A DNA stretch of 64,000 nucleotides. Source: Clostridium_B lapidicellarium. GTDB lineage: Bacteria > Bacillota > Clostridia > Clostridiales > Clostridiaceae. The stretch lies in contig NZ_JBGFFE010000001.1 of assembly GCF_041224415.1 (NCBI RefSeq), positions 124,001 to 188,000 on the forward strand. The letters run 5' to 3'. The translations under genes were made by a program, and so were the position numbers. The notes below the pieces were generated by a model. The model ran no database searches. It was not told the DNA's origin and saw nothing but the letters and a program-made list of their open reading frames with translations. Within the stretch, counting starts at the first letter, position 1. Every line of letters begins with the position of its first letter. Shown one piece after another: positions 8,487 through 16,895 of the stretch.

Positions 8487-9653
8487 TTGATTATTTTATT
8501 TTATCTTTTAATATTCGCCATAGTACTTATTTTATGTTTCTGCATAAAGAACGTAAACATTCTCATAACTATATTATGTACTATTTTAATAGGGCAGATT
8601 ATATTAACTCCCAAAATATGCATAGATGGTGTGATAACCGGTGCTCTCCTATTTTTCTATAAGGTATTCCCATCTTTGTTCTCATTTTTGGTTGTATCAA
8701 ATATAATTTTATCCTATGACGGAGTGTACATATATTCCAGAGTAATGGGAAAATTCCTCTGCAAGCCCTTAAAACTTCCAGTCAACTGCAGTTTCGTATT
8801 GATAATAAGCATGCTCTGCGGATATCCTCTAGGTGCAAAATACGCCTGTGAACTGCATGAAAAAAAACTAATAGATCTGCCTACCTGTGAAAGGCTTTTA
8901 AATATAGCTTCTAATGCCAGTCCTTTATTTGTACTTGGTTCCGTTGGTATTTCAATGCTTAATAATTCCAGCATAGGATATATACTTCTTTTATCCAATC
9001 TGCTTTCATGCCTGATAATGGGATTTTTAATACCTTCCAGAAAGCCGTACAGAGTTCCCGTTCAGGGTAAAAAGCATGTGTATGCCAGTCAAAATATCGG
9101 AAAAGTACTCAAAGGCAGCATTGAAAATGCAATAAAAAATTGCATGTCCATAGGAGGATTTGTAATTATATTTTCCGTTGTGAATAACATTTTAAAAAAC
9201 AATTTTTTATTTAACTTGTTAATGCAGCAGATATCAAAAATTACGGGAATTTCATGTGATATAATAGAGGGATCAATTCTCGGAATGATAGAAATGACCA
9301 ACGGATGCAATTTGATATCATCCTCCACTGCTTCACTCACTTTAAAAATTATTATTGTAAGCTTTTTATTTACTTTCAGCGGTGCTTCAATTGTATCGCA
9401 GGTCTACTCTTTTACTTACAAATTTAAAATATCCATGAAAAAATATGTTGTTGGTAAAATATTTCAGGGGATTATATGTTCCATATTGAGTTTCTCAATC
9501 TATACTTTATTCTCCGGCAAATTGTCAGAGGAAACATTTTTGCCCTATTATAAAATTACAGGAGGACCAAGCAGTATATTTATAGTTCTTTTAGCCCTGC
9601 TCATATTGCCCTGGCTGCTATTTAAGGCGGTGAAATTATTTCATATCCCTTAG
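8487..9653 (+). CDS. ylbJ: Sporulation integral membrane protein YlbJ
   Basis: YlbJ is a polytopic membrane protein needed for proper spore cortex formation in B. subtilis; its exact transport role is unclear. The 388 residues are mostly hydrophobic helices with gate-domain-like segments (ISMLCGYPLGAKYACELHE and IEMTNGCNLIS). The start is probably TTG 8487, weakly supported by AGTAGGTAG upstream. The 3' end overlaps the convergent coiled-coil gene by 18 bases. Confidence 0.88.
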   Translation: MIILFYLLIFAIVLILCFCIKNVNILITILCTILIGQIILTPKICIDGVITGALLFFYKVFPSLFSFLVVSNIILSYDGVYIYSRVMGKFLCKPLKLPVNCSFVLIISMLCGYPLGAKYACELHEKKLIDLPTCERLLNIASNASPLFVLGSVGISMLNNSSIGYILLLSNLLSCLIMGFLIPSRKPYRVPVQGKKHVYASQNIGKVLKGSIENAIKNCMSIGGFVIIFSVVNNILKNNFLFNLLMQQISKITGISCDIIEGSILGMIEMTNGCNLISSSTASLTLKIIIVSFLFTFSGASIVSQVYSFTYKFKISMKKYVVGKIFQGIICSILSFSIYTLFSGKLSEETFLPYYKITGGPSSIFIVLLALLILPWLLFKAVKLFHIP

Positions 9654-10163
9654 TTCCTTTATATTTTCCCTTATAGAATCGGTCTTTAAATCTATCTTTC
9701 CCTCTAAATCATTTAATGTCTTCTGGAATTCCAGTTTCAAGTTTGTCAAAAATTCGTTGCTTTTATCCGTTATCTCTCCGTCCAGCTGGTTCAGCATTTC
9801 ATCTGCATAATCCCTGGCTCCCAGCCTTATTGCTTTGGCATTTTTTTGTGCAGATGAAATTATTTCCTGCGCCCTCATATTTGCTTCTTTGGTAATATCA
9901 TGATTTTCTATCTGCTTTCTCAACAAATTCAGATTTTCTTTTTTTATATTATCCGCTTCTTGCACGGCTTCAGTCAAGATTTTATTCTTTTCCTCAACTA
10001 TCCACTGTGCTTTTTTTAACTCACTGGGAAGACAGTTGACTATCTTATCCAATACTTCCTGAATTTCTTTCTTATTTACCATGACCTTTCCCGTCATAGG
10101 AACCCTAGCAGAAGTATCCATAATTTCTTGAAGGTATTCCAAAAGTTTAATAGCATCCATCAT
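9636..10163 (-). CDS. Conserved coiled-coil protein of unknown function
   Basis: The 175 residues are highly charged and helical, with long heptad stretches from about residue 50 to the end and no signal peptide or membrane helix. Similar clostridial proteins are often labelled ATPase or V-type ATP synthase subunit, but I see no Walker motif here, so I do not assign a function. GGGGGAG precedes two adjacent ATG codons (10163, 10160); either may be used. It follows coaD closely and meets ylbJ tail to tail with an 18-base overlap. Confidence 0.75.
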   Translation of the reverse strand: MMDAIKLLEYLQEIMDTSARVPMTGKVMVNKKEIQEVLDKIVNCLPSELKKAQWIVEEKNKILTEAVQEADNIKKENLNLLRKQIENHDITKEANMRAQEIISSAQKNAKAIRLGARDYADEMLNQLDGEITDKSNEFLTNLKLEFQKTLNDLEGKIDLKTDSIRENIKELRDMK

Positions 10164-10182
10164 TTTCTCCCCCTAAAGTCAA

Positions 10183-10677
10183 TTAATAATTTTTATGCAC
10201 CTCATCTATTTTTTTAACAATATCAGGTATTATCTCTTCAGGAACCAGGCCTCTTATGCATCCGCCAAACATAGCCACCTGTTTCACCGATGAAGAGCTT
10301 AAAAATGAATTCATGGCACTTGACATCATAAATACGGTCTCTATATCGGGATTGAGTTTCTTGTTCATAAGTGACATCTGAAATTCATATTCAAAATCCG
10401 ATACGGCTCTAAGTCCCTTCACTATAACTTTAATTTTTTTCTCTTTCATAAAATCTATCAACAACCCGCTGAAGCTTTCAACCTTCACATTAGGTATATT
10501 TTTTACTACCCTCTTAATCAGGTTAACTCTTTCATCCACATTAAACAGTGCTTTCTTTTCAGGGTTAATAAGTACTCCCACTGTCACTTCATCAAATACT
10601 CTAGCTGATCTGTTTATTATATCTAAATGTCCATTAGTTATAGGATCAAAACTTCCTGGACATATTGCCTTGTTCAT
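10183..10677 (-). CDS. coaD: Phosphopantetheine adenylyltransferase
   Basis: CoaD transfers AMP to 4'-phosphopantetheine, the next-to-last step of coenzyme A synthesis. The 164 residues begin AICPGSFDPITNGHLDI, holding the TxGH nucleotide-binding motif, and contain a serine-rich segment SSSSVKQVA in the position of the second family motif. GAGGAGG overlaps the end of rsmD, so rsmD and coaD are translationally close (6-base gap), the same pair order as in many Firmicutes. Confidence 0.97.
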   Translation of the reverse strand: MNKAICPGSFDPITNGHLDIINRSARVFDEVTVGVLINPEKKALFNVDERVNLIKRVVKNIPNVKVESFSGLLIDFMKEKKIKVIVKGLRAVSDFEYEFQMSLMNKKLNPDIETVFMMSSAMNSFLSSSSVKQVAMFGGCIRGLVPEEIIPDIVKKIDEVHKNY

Positions 10678-10683
10678 GTTAAA

Positions 10684-11244
10684 TTAATCCTCCTCGTATT
10701 CATAAAAACCTAGGGTAGTTTTTCCATATTTTCTGTGATCTGTTAAAATTATGCCATCAGTTCCCACATACATTTTTTCATCAGTATTGATTTTAGTAAC
10801 TATAATTCCATCCTGCGCCAATAGGCCTTTCTCTTCAATGGATTCCACCGCTGGTGGAATCATCTCCTTTTTATAAGGAGGATCAATAAATATTATATCA
10901 AATACCTCTTCTGCCCTGCCTAATTTTTCAAGAGCCCTGTAGGAATCCATATTCATAGCACTGCATTTTGGCATAAATCCCAGATTTTCTATATTTTTTT
11001 GGAGGCAGGAAAATGTATCCCTATCTCTGTCAACCAGAAAGCATTTTTTGGCTCCACGGCTCACAGCCTCAAGCCCAAGGCTTCCCGTCCCTGCAAACAA
11101 ATCCAATACATTAGAACCGTAAACTCTACTTTGAATTATATTAAACATAGATTCTTTGACTCTGTCCAAAGTAGGTCTTGTAACATCGTATCCTTCAGGA
11201 GACAATAATTTTCTTCCTTTAGCAAGGCCTGAAATTATTCTCAT
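10684..11244 (-). CDS. rsmD: 16S rRNA (guanine-966 N2)-methyltransferase
   Basis: RsmD methylates G966 of 16S rRNA using S-adenosylmethionine. The 186 residues carry the SAM motif VLDLFAGTGSLGLEA and the catalytic DPPY motif (FIDPPYKKE), with the usual RSGLAKGR-like start (ISGLAKGRKL). TAGGAGG precedes the ATG. The gene begins a run with coaD and the coiled-coil gene. About 100 AT-rich bases separate it from recG. Confidence 0.95.
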   Translation of the reverse strand: MRIISGLAKGRKLLSPEGYDVTRPTLDRVKESMFNIIQSRVYGSNVLDLFAGTGSLGLEAVSRGAKKCFLVDRDRDTFSCLQKNIENLGFMPKCSAMNMDSYRALEKLGRAEEVFDIIFIDPPYKKEMIPPAVESIEEKGLLAQDGIIVTKINTDEKMYVGTDGIILTDHRKYGKTTLGFYEYEED

Positions 11245-11346
11245 AAAACTTCCTCCTATTTGATTTTTCCATATATATTATTTATTCCCTAACATTTTAA
11301 CATATATATTTGCATTATTCAAAATTTGCCTATATATTCATATAAG

Positions 11347-13383
11347 TTAATTGAAACTTATGAATCTTGAAGTTCTCTTCAATTTTTTCTGTATTTCATT
11401 CCTGATTCTTATATCTTCCGGATCTGAACTTTTCAAAAGTCTTTTAGCCTCTAAATTAGCCCTCCTAAATATATCTATATCATCCACTAAATTTGATAAA
11501 ACCAGCTCATCTTCACCATGCTGTTTAAGTCCAAAAATTTCTCCTGCCCCTCTTAATTTTAAATCCTCTTCTGAAATAAAAAAACCATCATTGCTGGATT
11601 CCATTATTTCCATTCTTTTTCTTATTATGTCATTTTTAATATCTGCAATCAATATACAGTAGGATTTATATTTTCCCCTGCCCACTCTTCCTCTCAGTTG
11701 GTGAAGTTGTGCAAGACCAAATCTCTCCGCATTTTCAACTATCATCACCGCCGCATTGGGCACATTTATACCCACTTCTATGACAGTAGTGGACACCATT
11801 ACCTTAATTTCACCCTTTTTAAATCTATTCATAGTATTTTCCTTGTCCTTGGAGGACATTTTTCCGTATAATATATCCATCGGAATATTTTTAAAATATT
11901 TTTCTTTAAGTTCTTCATAGACATCTTCCACCGAACTCAAATCCAGCTGATCATTTTCCTCCACCAATGGACATACTACATATACCTGCCTTCCTTTTTT
12001 TATCTCATCAAGGGCAAATCTATACACCTTATCTCTGGAATTCCTATCTCTATAATAGGTATTTATCTTCTGTCTTCCCGCAGGTAGCTCATCTATGGTG
12101 GATACATTCAAATCTCCATATAAGTACAGGCTCAGAGTTCTAGGAATAGGTGTGGCTGTCATAACGAGCACATCTACATTTTCCCCCTTGTTGGTAAGTT
12201 TGCTCCTCTGCATAACCCCAAATCTATGCTGTTCATCCGTAACCACCATTCCCAGCTTTTTAAACTGCACATCTTCCTGAATTAACGCATGGGTACCTAT
12301 CAGCAAATCTATTTTTCCCAGCTTCAACTCATGTTTTATCTCATCTTTGTCTTTAGCGGCAGTACTTCCACAAAGCAGCTTTACATTTACCCTGAATTTT
12401 TTCAAAAATTTTTTGGCACTTGTATAATGCTGCTTAGCCAATATCTCCGTAGGAGCCATTAGTACCGCCTGATATCCGTTTTTTACCACATTGAATACAG
12501 CTATGAGGGCCACTATGGTTTTACCGCTCCCTACATCTCCCTGCAGAAGCCGGTTCATGGGAAACCGCCTTTTTTCATCAATCAATATTTCTCTTATGAC
12601 CTTATTTTGGGAATCAGTTAGCTCATAGGGAATTTCTTTTTTCAATTCCTTCAATTCCGGGGAAATTTTAAAGGCTATTCCCCTTTTGTTCATAAAGCTG
12701 TATTTAAGCATCAATATTTTGAGGGAATATGTAAAAAGTTCCTGAAACTTAAGCCTTTTCTTTCCCTGGTTTAACTGCTCCAAATCGGCAGGAGCATGTA
12801 TTATGCGTACCGCCCTATCCAAACTGCAGAATCTATATTTGTCAATTATCCACCTTGGGAGGTTTTCCTGTATACTTATTTGACTGAGTACCTCAGATAT
12901 AAGTTTTATAAATGTATTATTATTTATGCCCGACTTTAAAGGGTATATGGGTATTATCTTCTCTTCCGTACCATTCGACTTGCAGCCATTTACAAGAACA
13001 GGGTTTTCCATATAAATCTGTCCTTTAAATTTCTGAATTTTTCCCATTACCCTGTATCTGCCGTCCATTTTAAATTTGTTCTTCATATACGGCTGGTTAA
13101 ACCATCTTCCTTTAAAAACCGTATTCTCACCTTGAAATATCACCGTGGAAATAATTTTTCCAGTTCTAGTCCTGATATTTCTACATATATTTTTGACTTT
13201 ACAGTTTACTATAACTTTTCCAGTACTTCCACTTTTCAAATTTGAGCAGCTGGAAATCGTCTCGTAATCCCTTGGAAAATACAGAAGCAAATCCAATATG
13301 CTAAATATAAAACACCTGTTTAAATTTCTAGCCGTTACAGTTCCAACCCCTTTTATACTCTTTATATTATCGTATACATCCAT
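11347..13383 (-). CDS. recG: ATP-dependent DNA helicase RecG
   Basis: RecG remodels stalled replication forks and Holliday junctions. The 678 residues show an N-terminal wedge/OB domain (about 1-230) and a helicase core with Walker A GDVGSGKT, the DEQH box (TDEQHRFG), TATPIPRT and the C-terminal GRVGRG motif. AGGTGA precedes the ATG. It lies downstream of fakA as in B. subtilis, but the sdaA genes found there are absent. A hairpin without a clear T tract covers its stop codon. Confidence 0.97.
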   Translation of the reverse strand: MDVYDNIKSIKGVGTVTARNLNRCFIFSILDLLLYFPRDYETISSCSNLKSGSTGKVIVNCKVKNICRNIRTRTGKIISTVIFQGENTVFKGRWFNQPYMKNKFKMDGRYRVMGKIQKFKGQIYMENPVLVNGCKSNGTEEKIIPIYPLKSGINNNTFIKLISEVLSQISIQENLPRWIIDKYRFCSLDRAVRIIHAPADLEQLNQGKKRLKFQELFTYSLKILMLKYSFMNKRGIAFKISPELKELKKEIPYELTDSQNKVIREILIDEKRRFPMNRLLQGDVGSGKTIVALIAVFNVVKNGYQAVLMAPTEILAKQHYTSAKKFLKKFRVNVKLLCGSTAAKDKDEIKHELKLGKIDLLIGTHALIQEDVQFKKLGMVVTDEQHRFGVMQRSKLTNKGENVDVLVMTATPIPRTLSLYLYGDLNVSTIDELPAGRQKINTYYRDRNSRDKVYRFALDEIKKGRQVYVVCPLVEENDQLDLSSVEDVYEELKEKYFKNIPMDILYGKMSSKDKENTMNRFKKGEIKVMVSTTVIEVGINVPNAAVMIVENAERFGLAQLHQLRGRVGRGKYKSYCILIADIKNDIIRKRMEIMESSNDGFFISEEDLKLRGAGEIFGLKQHGEDELVLSNLVDDIDIFRRANLEAKRLLKSSDPEDIRIRNEIQKKLKRTSRFISFN

Positions 13384-13428
13384 AAAATATTCACCTGTTT
13401 CCTATACTGCATTTTAATAAATTAAAAG

Positions 13429-13453
13429 TAAAAAAAGCCCAAGGGCTTTTTTT
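13429..13453 (-). terminator. Terminator after fakA
   Basis: An AAAAAAGCCC/GGGCTTTTTT palindrome (13431-13450) directly follows the fakA stop. With T runs on both sides it can act in either direction. Confidence 0.7.
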
Positions 13454-15110
13454 ATTCAACAGATACTATGAAATAATAAAGGGGCTGTTTCCCGTTGTAA
13501 CACTGTATATCCATGTCTTCATATTTTTTCTCAAGTTTTTTGACAAAATTATTTACCTCCTCCCCATTGCATTTATCACCATAGTATACACTTATGAGTT
13601 CGCTGTCATCCCCTATCATTTCATCTATGATATCACTGCATACCTGAAATTTGTCTTTCCCAACTTTGTTTATTTTACCTTCAATAAGCCCCAGTATATC
13701 TCCCTGCTTTATATCTTTTTCATCTACATTTGTATCTCTTACTGCAAAAGTCACCGAACCTGTAGTCACCGTAGTCATTGCTTCTTCCATGGCATTTACA
13801 TTTTCATCCAAATCCACATCCGAATTAAAAGCCGTTATTGCAGTAATTCCCTGTGGTATAGTTTTAGTAGATATTACCCTTACTGTTTTATCCGAAAGCT
13901 TTGCGGCCTGGTTAGCTGCCATAATTACATTTTTATTATTAGGCAGTACAAATATATTCTTTGCGTTTATCACATTTATACAATTTAATATATCTTCCGT
14001 ACTCGGGTTCATAGTCTGACCGCCTTCTATTACGTAGTCGACTCCCAAATCCTTGAATATGCCGTTGATGCCCTCTCCTACGGACACTGAAATAAATGCA
14101 TATTTTTTGGGCTCAGTTTTCTGTTCATGCTCTTCCTCCCCCTGCTCTTTTTCCGCAGGTGAATTTTCTCTAAAATCATCTATATTTAAAATATGTCTAT
14201 GCTGCTCTCTCATATTATCTATTTTTATTTTAGACAATTCTCCTAATTTAACTGACTGTGACAAAACCCATCCCGGATCGTTGGTGTGAATATGAACTTT
14301 TATTATGTCATCATCTTTTACCACCACCATAGAATCTCCAATTTTTTTCAGCTTATTCTTAAAATCATCTATGTCTGATTTTCGAGAATGTATGATAAAT
14401 TCCGTGCAATACCCATATTTTATATCCTGTTTGCCCAAATTTTTAGCCGCAGATTGAATCTTTGCACCGTTGATTTCCTTCAAATGAAGACCTTTCATAT
14501 GGTTTTTCAAAGCTTCATACATTCCCTGAAGTATGATAAGAAGACCCATGCCACCGGAATCCACCACTTTTGCCTTTTTCAATACTGGAAGCATATCCGG
14601 AGTTTTATCAAGGACATTCTTGCTGTAATCACACACTTTTTCCAAGAGTACAGTTATATCCTTTTCATTTGATTTTACTGCATTTTCGCCGGCAGCCCTT
14701 ATGATAGTCAATATAGTACCTTCCGTAGGACGCATAACTGCCTTATAGGCAAATTTTGCCCCTTCCTCAAGCGCATTTGCAAATCCTGCGGAATCCACCT
14801 GGGCACTGCCTTCAACACCCTTAGCTATACCCCTAAATATCTGAGAAAGTATAACTCCAGAATTTCCTCTGGCCCCCATGAGTGCACCTTTGGCCAGCTG
14901 TTTTCCAATTACATCTATGGATTTTTCATTTACATCAGCTATTTCCAATACCGCATTTCTAAGCGTCATGGACATATTCGTACCCGTATCACCGTCAGGT
15001 ACTGGAAATACATTTAATGAATTCACAAAATCCTTTTTTTCCTCTAGTTTATTACTGGCATTTACAACCATATTGTAAAAAATCTGCCCATCTATATTTA
15101 AGTATCCCAT
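13452..15110 (-). CDS. fakA: Fatty acid kinase catalytic subunit FakA (YloV)
   Basis: FakA phosphorylates fatty acids held by a FakB (DegV-family) protein, giving acyl-phosphate for the PlsX/PlsY pathway. The 552 residues start with a DhaL-type kinase domain (metal-binding VFPVPDGDTGTN around residues 36-46, GARGNSGVILSQ), then the family's middle and C-terminal domains. A charged EQGEEEHEQKTEPKK linker lies near the centre. GGGAGG precedes the ATG. No fakB lies in the window. The preceding gene is asp23, the usual yloU-yloV pair. Confidence 0.93.
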   Translation of the reverse strand: MGYLNIDGQIFYNMVVNASNKLEEKKDFVNSLNVFPVPDGDTGTNMSMTLRNAVLEIADVNEKSIDVIGKQLAKGALMGARGNSGVILSQIFRGIAKGVEGSAQVDSAGFANALEEGAKFAYKAVMRPTEGTILTIIRAAGENAVKSNEKDITVLLEKVCDYSKNVLDKTPDMLPVLKKAKVVDSGGMGLLIILQGMYEALKNHMKGLHLKEINGAKIQSAAKNLGKQDIKYGYCTEFIIHSRKSDIDDFKNKLKKIGDSMVVVKDDDIIKVHIHTNDPGWVLSQSVKLGELSKIKIDNMREQHRHILNIDDFRENSPAEKEQGEEEHEQKTEPKKYAFISVSVGEGINGIFKDLGVDYVIEGGQTMNPSTEDILNCINVINAKNIFVLPNNKNVIMAANQAAKLSDKTVRVISTKTIPQGITAITAFNSDVDLDENVNAMEEAMTTVTTGSVTFAVRDTNVDEKDIKQGDILGLIEGKINKVGKDKFQVCSDIIDEMIGDDSELISVYYGDKCNGEEVNNFVKKLEKKYEDMDIQCYNGKQPLYYFIVSVE

Positions 15111-15127
15111 TTTTACAAATTACCTCC

Positions 15128-15478
15128 CTAGACTCTAACACCTTGAACATTCACTGTAATAGTTGATACCTTAAGTCCTGTATAGTTCTCCAGGTTGTAT
15201 TTTACCTTTTGTATTATGTTATTTGCAATTACAGATATCTTTGTTCCATACTCTACAATTATATGCAGTTCTATGATCAATTCATTATTTTTAGAGCGAA
15301 CTTTTACCCCTTTACTTAAATTTTCACCTTTTATCAATTCCCAAAAACCATCCTTAGCACTTTTAGAAGCCATTCCCACTACACCATAACATTCCATGGT
15401 GGATAATCCAACTATATTGGCAACTACTTCTTCTGAATAATCTATATATCCATTTTCCTTATCGATACTGCCTATCAT
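15128..15478 (-). CDS. Asp23/Gls24 family envelope-stress protein (YloU)
   Basis: The 116 residues match the single-domain Asp23/Gls24 family, a cytoplasmic protein often paired with fakA and linked to envelope stress in other Firmicutes. Typical segments are YSEEVVANIVG near the start and VNVQGVRV at the end. GAGGAGG precedes the ATG. It heads the fakA transcript, with a promoter candidate at 15510-15539, and is divergent from rpmB. Confidence 0.92.
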   Translation of the reverse strand: MIGSIDKENGYIDYSEEVVANIVGLSTMECYGVVGMASKSAKDGFWELIKGENLSKGVKVRSKNNELIIELHIIVEYGTKISVIANNIIQKVKYNLENYTGLKVSTITVNVQGVRV

Positions 15479-15509
15479 TTAAAAACCTCCTCTTTCAATA
15501 TCATATTTT

Positions 15510-15539
15510 ATAATACCATAAAGGCATTTTACTATTCAA
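15510..15539 (-). promoter_or_regulatory. Candidate SigA promoter for asp23-fakA
   Basis: On the minus strand TTGAAT (15534-15539), an 18-base spacer and TATTAT (15510-15515) stand about 30 bases before the asp23 start. Confidence 0.45.
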
Positions 15540-15565
15540 GCCAATACTTAAACTTTAACCAACCC

Positions 15566-15595
15566 TTGCATGTATCACATGTTCTGTGGTAAAAT
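15566..15595 (+). promoter_or_regulatory. Candidate SigA promoter for rpmB
   Basis: TTGCAT (15566-15571), an 18-base spacer and TAAAAT (15590-15595) are placed about 45 bases before the rpmB start. Confidence 0.5.
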
Positions 15596-15639
15596 AATTT
15601 ATGTTTGAATCATGTAAAACTCTTAAGGAGGTGTTTACA

Positions 15640-15831
15640 ATGTCAAGAAAATGTGATATATGTGGTAAAGGTGTTGCGTTTGGAGTACAATACAGCCATT
15701 CACACCGTCAATCCAAAAGAACTTGGTCTCCGAATATAAGAAAAATCAAAGCTATAGTCAATGGTACACCAAAAACTATACATGTTTGTTCGAGATGTCT
15801 TCGTTCAGGAAAGGTTAAACGTGCCATATAA
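15640..15831 (+). CDS. rpmB: 50S ribosomal protein L28
   Basis: L28 is a zinc-ribbon-type protein of the large subunit. The 63 residues start SRKCDICGKGVAFG and contain a second CSRC-type pair (HVCSRCLRSGKVKRA), so all four metal cysteines are present. The ATG at 15640 follows AAGGAGGT; an upstream ATG at 15601 would place the ribosome site inside the coding frame and is rejected. It is monocistronic, with a promoter candidate upstream and a terminator downstream. Confidence 0.96.
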   Translation: MSRKCDICGKGVAFGVQYSHSHRQSKRTWSPNIRKIKAIVNGTPKTIHVCSRCLRSGKVKRAI

Positions 15832-15839
15832 AAATAAAA

Positions 15840-15870
15840 ATGCAGTTGTTTAGTTACAATTGCATTTTTT
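15840..15870 (+). terminator. rpmB terminator
   Basis: A 10-bp stem with one G-T pair (15840-15849 with 15856-15865, 6-nt loop) is followed by six T residues on the plus strand. Confidence 0.75.
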
Positions 15871-15898
15871 GCGTCTTGTGTTTATTATAAATACGAGA

Positions 15899-15970
15899 TC
15901 ATTTTCTCCTGGTAAAAAATTTTATAATTGCAGACAGGATACCTGGAAGTTTAAATGCAATAATTTTCAT
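15899..15970 (-). CDS. spoVM: Stage V sporulation protein SpoVM-like peptide (23 aa)
   Basis: SpoVM is a tiny amphipathic peptide that recognises the convex forespore membrane and recruits SpoIVA to start the coat. This 23-residue frame begins MKIIAFKLPG and ends FFTRRK, sharing with B. subtilis SpoVM the early lysines, the helix-breaking proline at residue 9 and a basic end. A perfect AAGGAGGT stands upstream. Its position between rpmB and thiN is the same as in B. subtilis. The partner spoIVA is also in this window. Confidence 0.85.
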   Translation of the reverse strand: MKIIAFKLPGILSAIIKFFTRRK

Positions 15971-15982
15971 CAAATTACCTCC

Positions 15983-16231
15983 TTATTTATGATGTTCTAT
16001 TAGATACCATCCACAATAAATCAATCCAGCACCTGCAGCTATTATCCATCCCCATATGGGAATAATAACTGTCATCAAAAATCCCACACCTATGGACAAA
16101 GCTACTAATCCAATTTTTTTCTTTGTTCTTCTTCTGAGTCCCCTCTTTTTCACATCATTATACCTTAAAAATTGCTCTATACTATTATATGCACCAAACA
16201 GCATTATTGTTACCACATTTTCAATTGACAA
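15983..16231 (-). CDS. Small membrane protein of unknown function
   Basis: Up to 82 residues with a basic stretch (KKRGLRRRTKKK) followed by two closely spaced hydrophobic helices and a short polar end. I do not recognise the family. The longest frame begins at TTG 16231 inside a palindromic repeat; ATG 16204 (73 residues) is an alternative, and neither has a good ribosome site. It ends 12 bases before spoVM, so it may be co-transcribed with it. Sporulation-linked function is only a guess from position. Confidence 0.55.
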   Translation of the reverse strand: MSIENVVTIMLFGAYNSIEQFLRYNDVKKRGLRRRTKKKIGLVALSIGVGFLMTVIIPIWGWIIAAGAGLIYCGWYLIEHHK

Positions 16232-16254
16232 TTGTCAGCTGTCAATTGTCAATC
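16222..16254. repeat. Imperfect palindrome built of TTGACAATT-like units
   Basis: The arms (ATTGACAATTG plus four bases on each side of a central CAGCTG) are 15 bp with one mismatch. It lies right after the thiN stop, with no T tract. It resembles short dispersed repeats seen in clostridial genomes, which I could not test. Confidence 0.55.
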
Positions 16255-16258
16255 GAAT

Positions 16259-16894
16259 TCAGTCTCTGCTTTTCATCAGAAGCAGTCTCCCGCTGTCAAA
16301 TACTATATCTGCACTTTTCTTCAAAAATTCATTTGATATGGTCCTGCCGTCACCCAACTTCAAGTCATAGTTATCAAGTTTGTACTTTGCACCTATTATA
16401 CTTAAATTTTTAACTACATCACAATAGGCATACAGTGAAAAAGTTTCACCCTCTTCACCTTCTATTCTGGTGGATTTGTCAACCAGCTCAATAGTATTGT
16501 GTTCATCTTTTATATAAGCCTTAACTCCACTTAAATTGCATTTCAAAAGCATACCCAGATTTCCCAAAAGGTGGTCCACTCTGCTTCCTGTAACCCCAAG
16601 CAGCACTATTTCATCTGGTTTTAGTCCAAGAGCTTTGTCAATTACAATTTCGGTATCTGTACAGTCCTTAACCTTGGGATATTCTTCTATAATACAACCT
16701 TTGTATTTAAAAAAATTTAAGACTTCTCCATCTATGGAATCAAAATCTCCCATGAGATATTTGGGCAGTATGTTATACCTATAAAGGCAATTTCCGCCGC
16801 TGTCAGCACATATTAAAATTGAATCTTTATTAAGTTCTCTCTCAAGCAATTTTTTTGAAGGAGCACTTCCTCCTGATACTATAACCACTTTCAC
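16259..16894 (-). CDS. thiN: Thiamine pyrophosphokinase
   Basis: ThiN makes thiamine pyrophosphate directly from thiamine and ATP. The 211 residues include the conserved CADSGGNCLYRYNILPKY and MGDFDSID segments and GVTGSRVDHLLGNL, all typical of the family. The start is a GTG at 16894, just two bases after the rpe stop, with GAGGGAA upstream. It belongs to the rsgA-rpe-thiN run conserved with B. subtilis. Its downstream flank carries a palindromic repeat. Confidence 0.93.
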   Translation of the reverse strand: MKVVIVSGGSAPSKKLLERELNKDSILICADSGGNCLYRYNILPKYLMGDFDSIDGEVLNFFKYKGCIIEEYPKVKDCTDTEIVIDKALGLKPDEIVLLGVTGSRVDHLLGNLGMLLKCNLSGVKAYIKDEHNTIELVDKSTRIEGEEGETFSLYAYCDVVKNLSIIGAKYKLDNYDLKLGDGRTISNEFLKKSADIVFDSGRLLLMKSRD

Positions 16895-16895
16895 G

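Noticed and set aside
11340..11370. Hairpin at the recG stop as a terminator
   Set aside because: The stem is AT-only and bulged, and no T tract follows.
15601..15639. Thirteen extra codons at the start of L28
   Set aside because: They contain the AAGGAGGT ribosome site, and L28 proteins begin at SRKCDICGKG.
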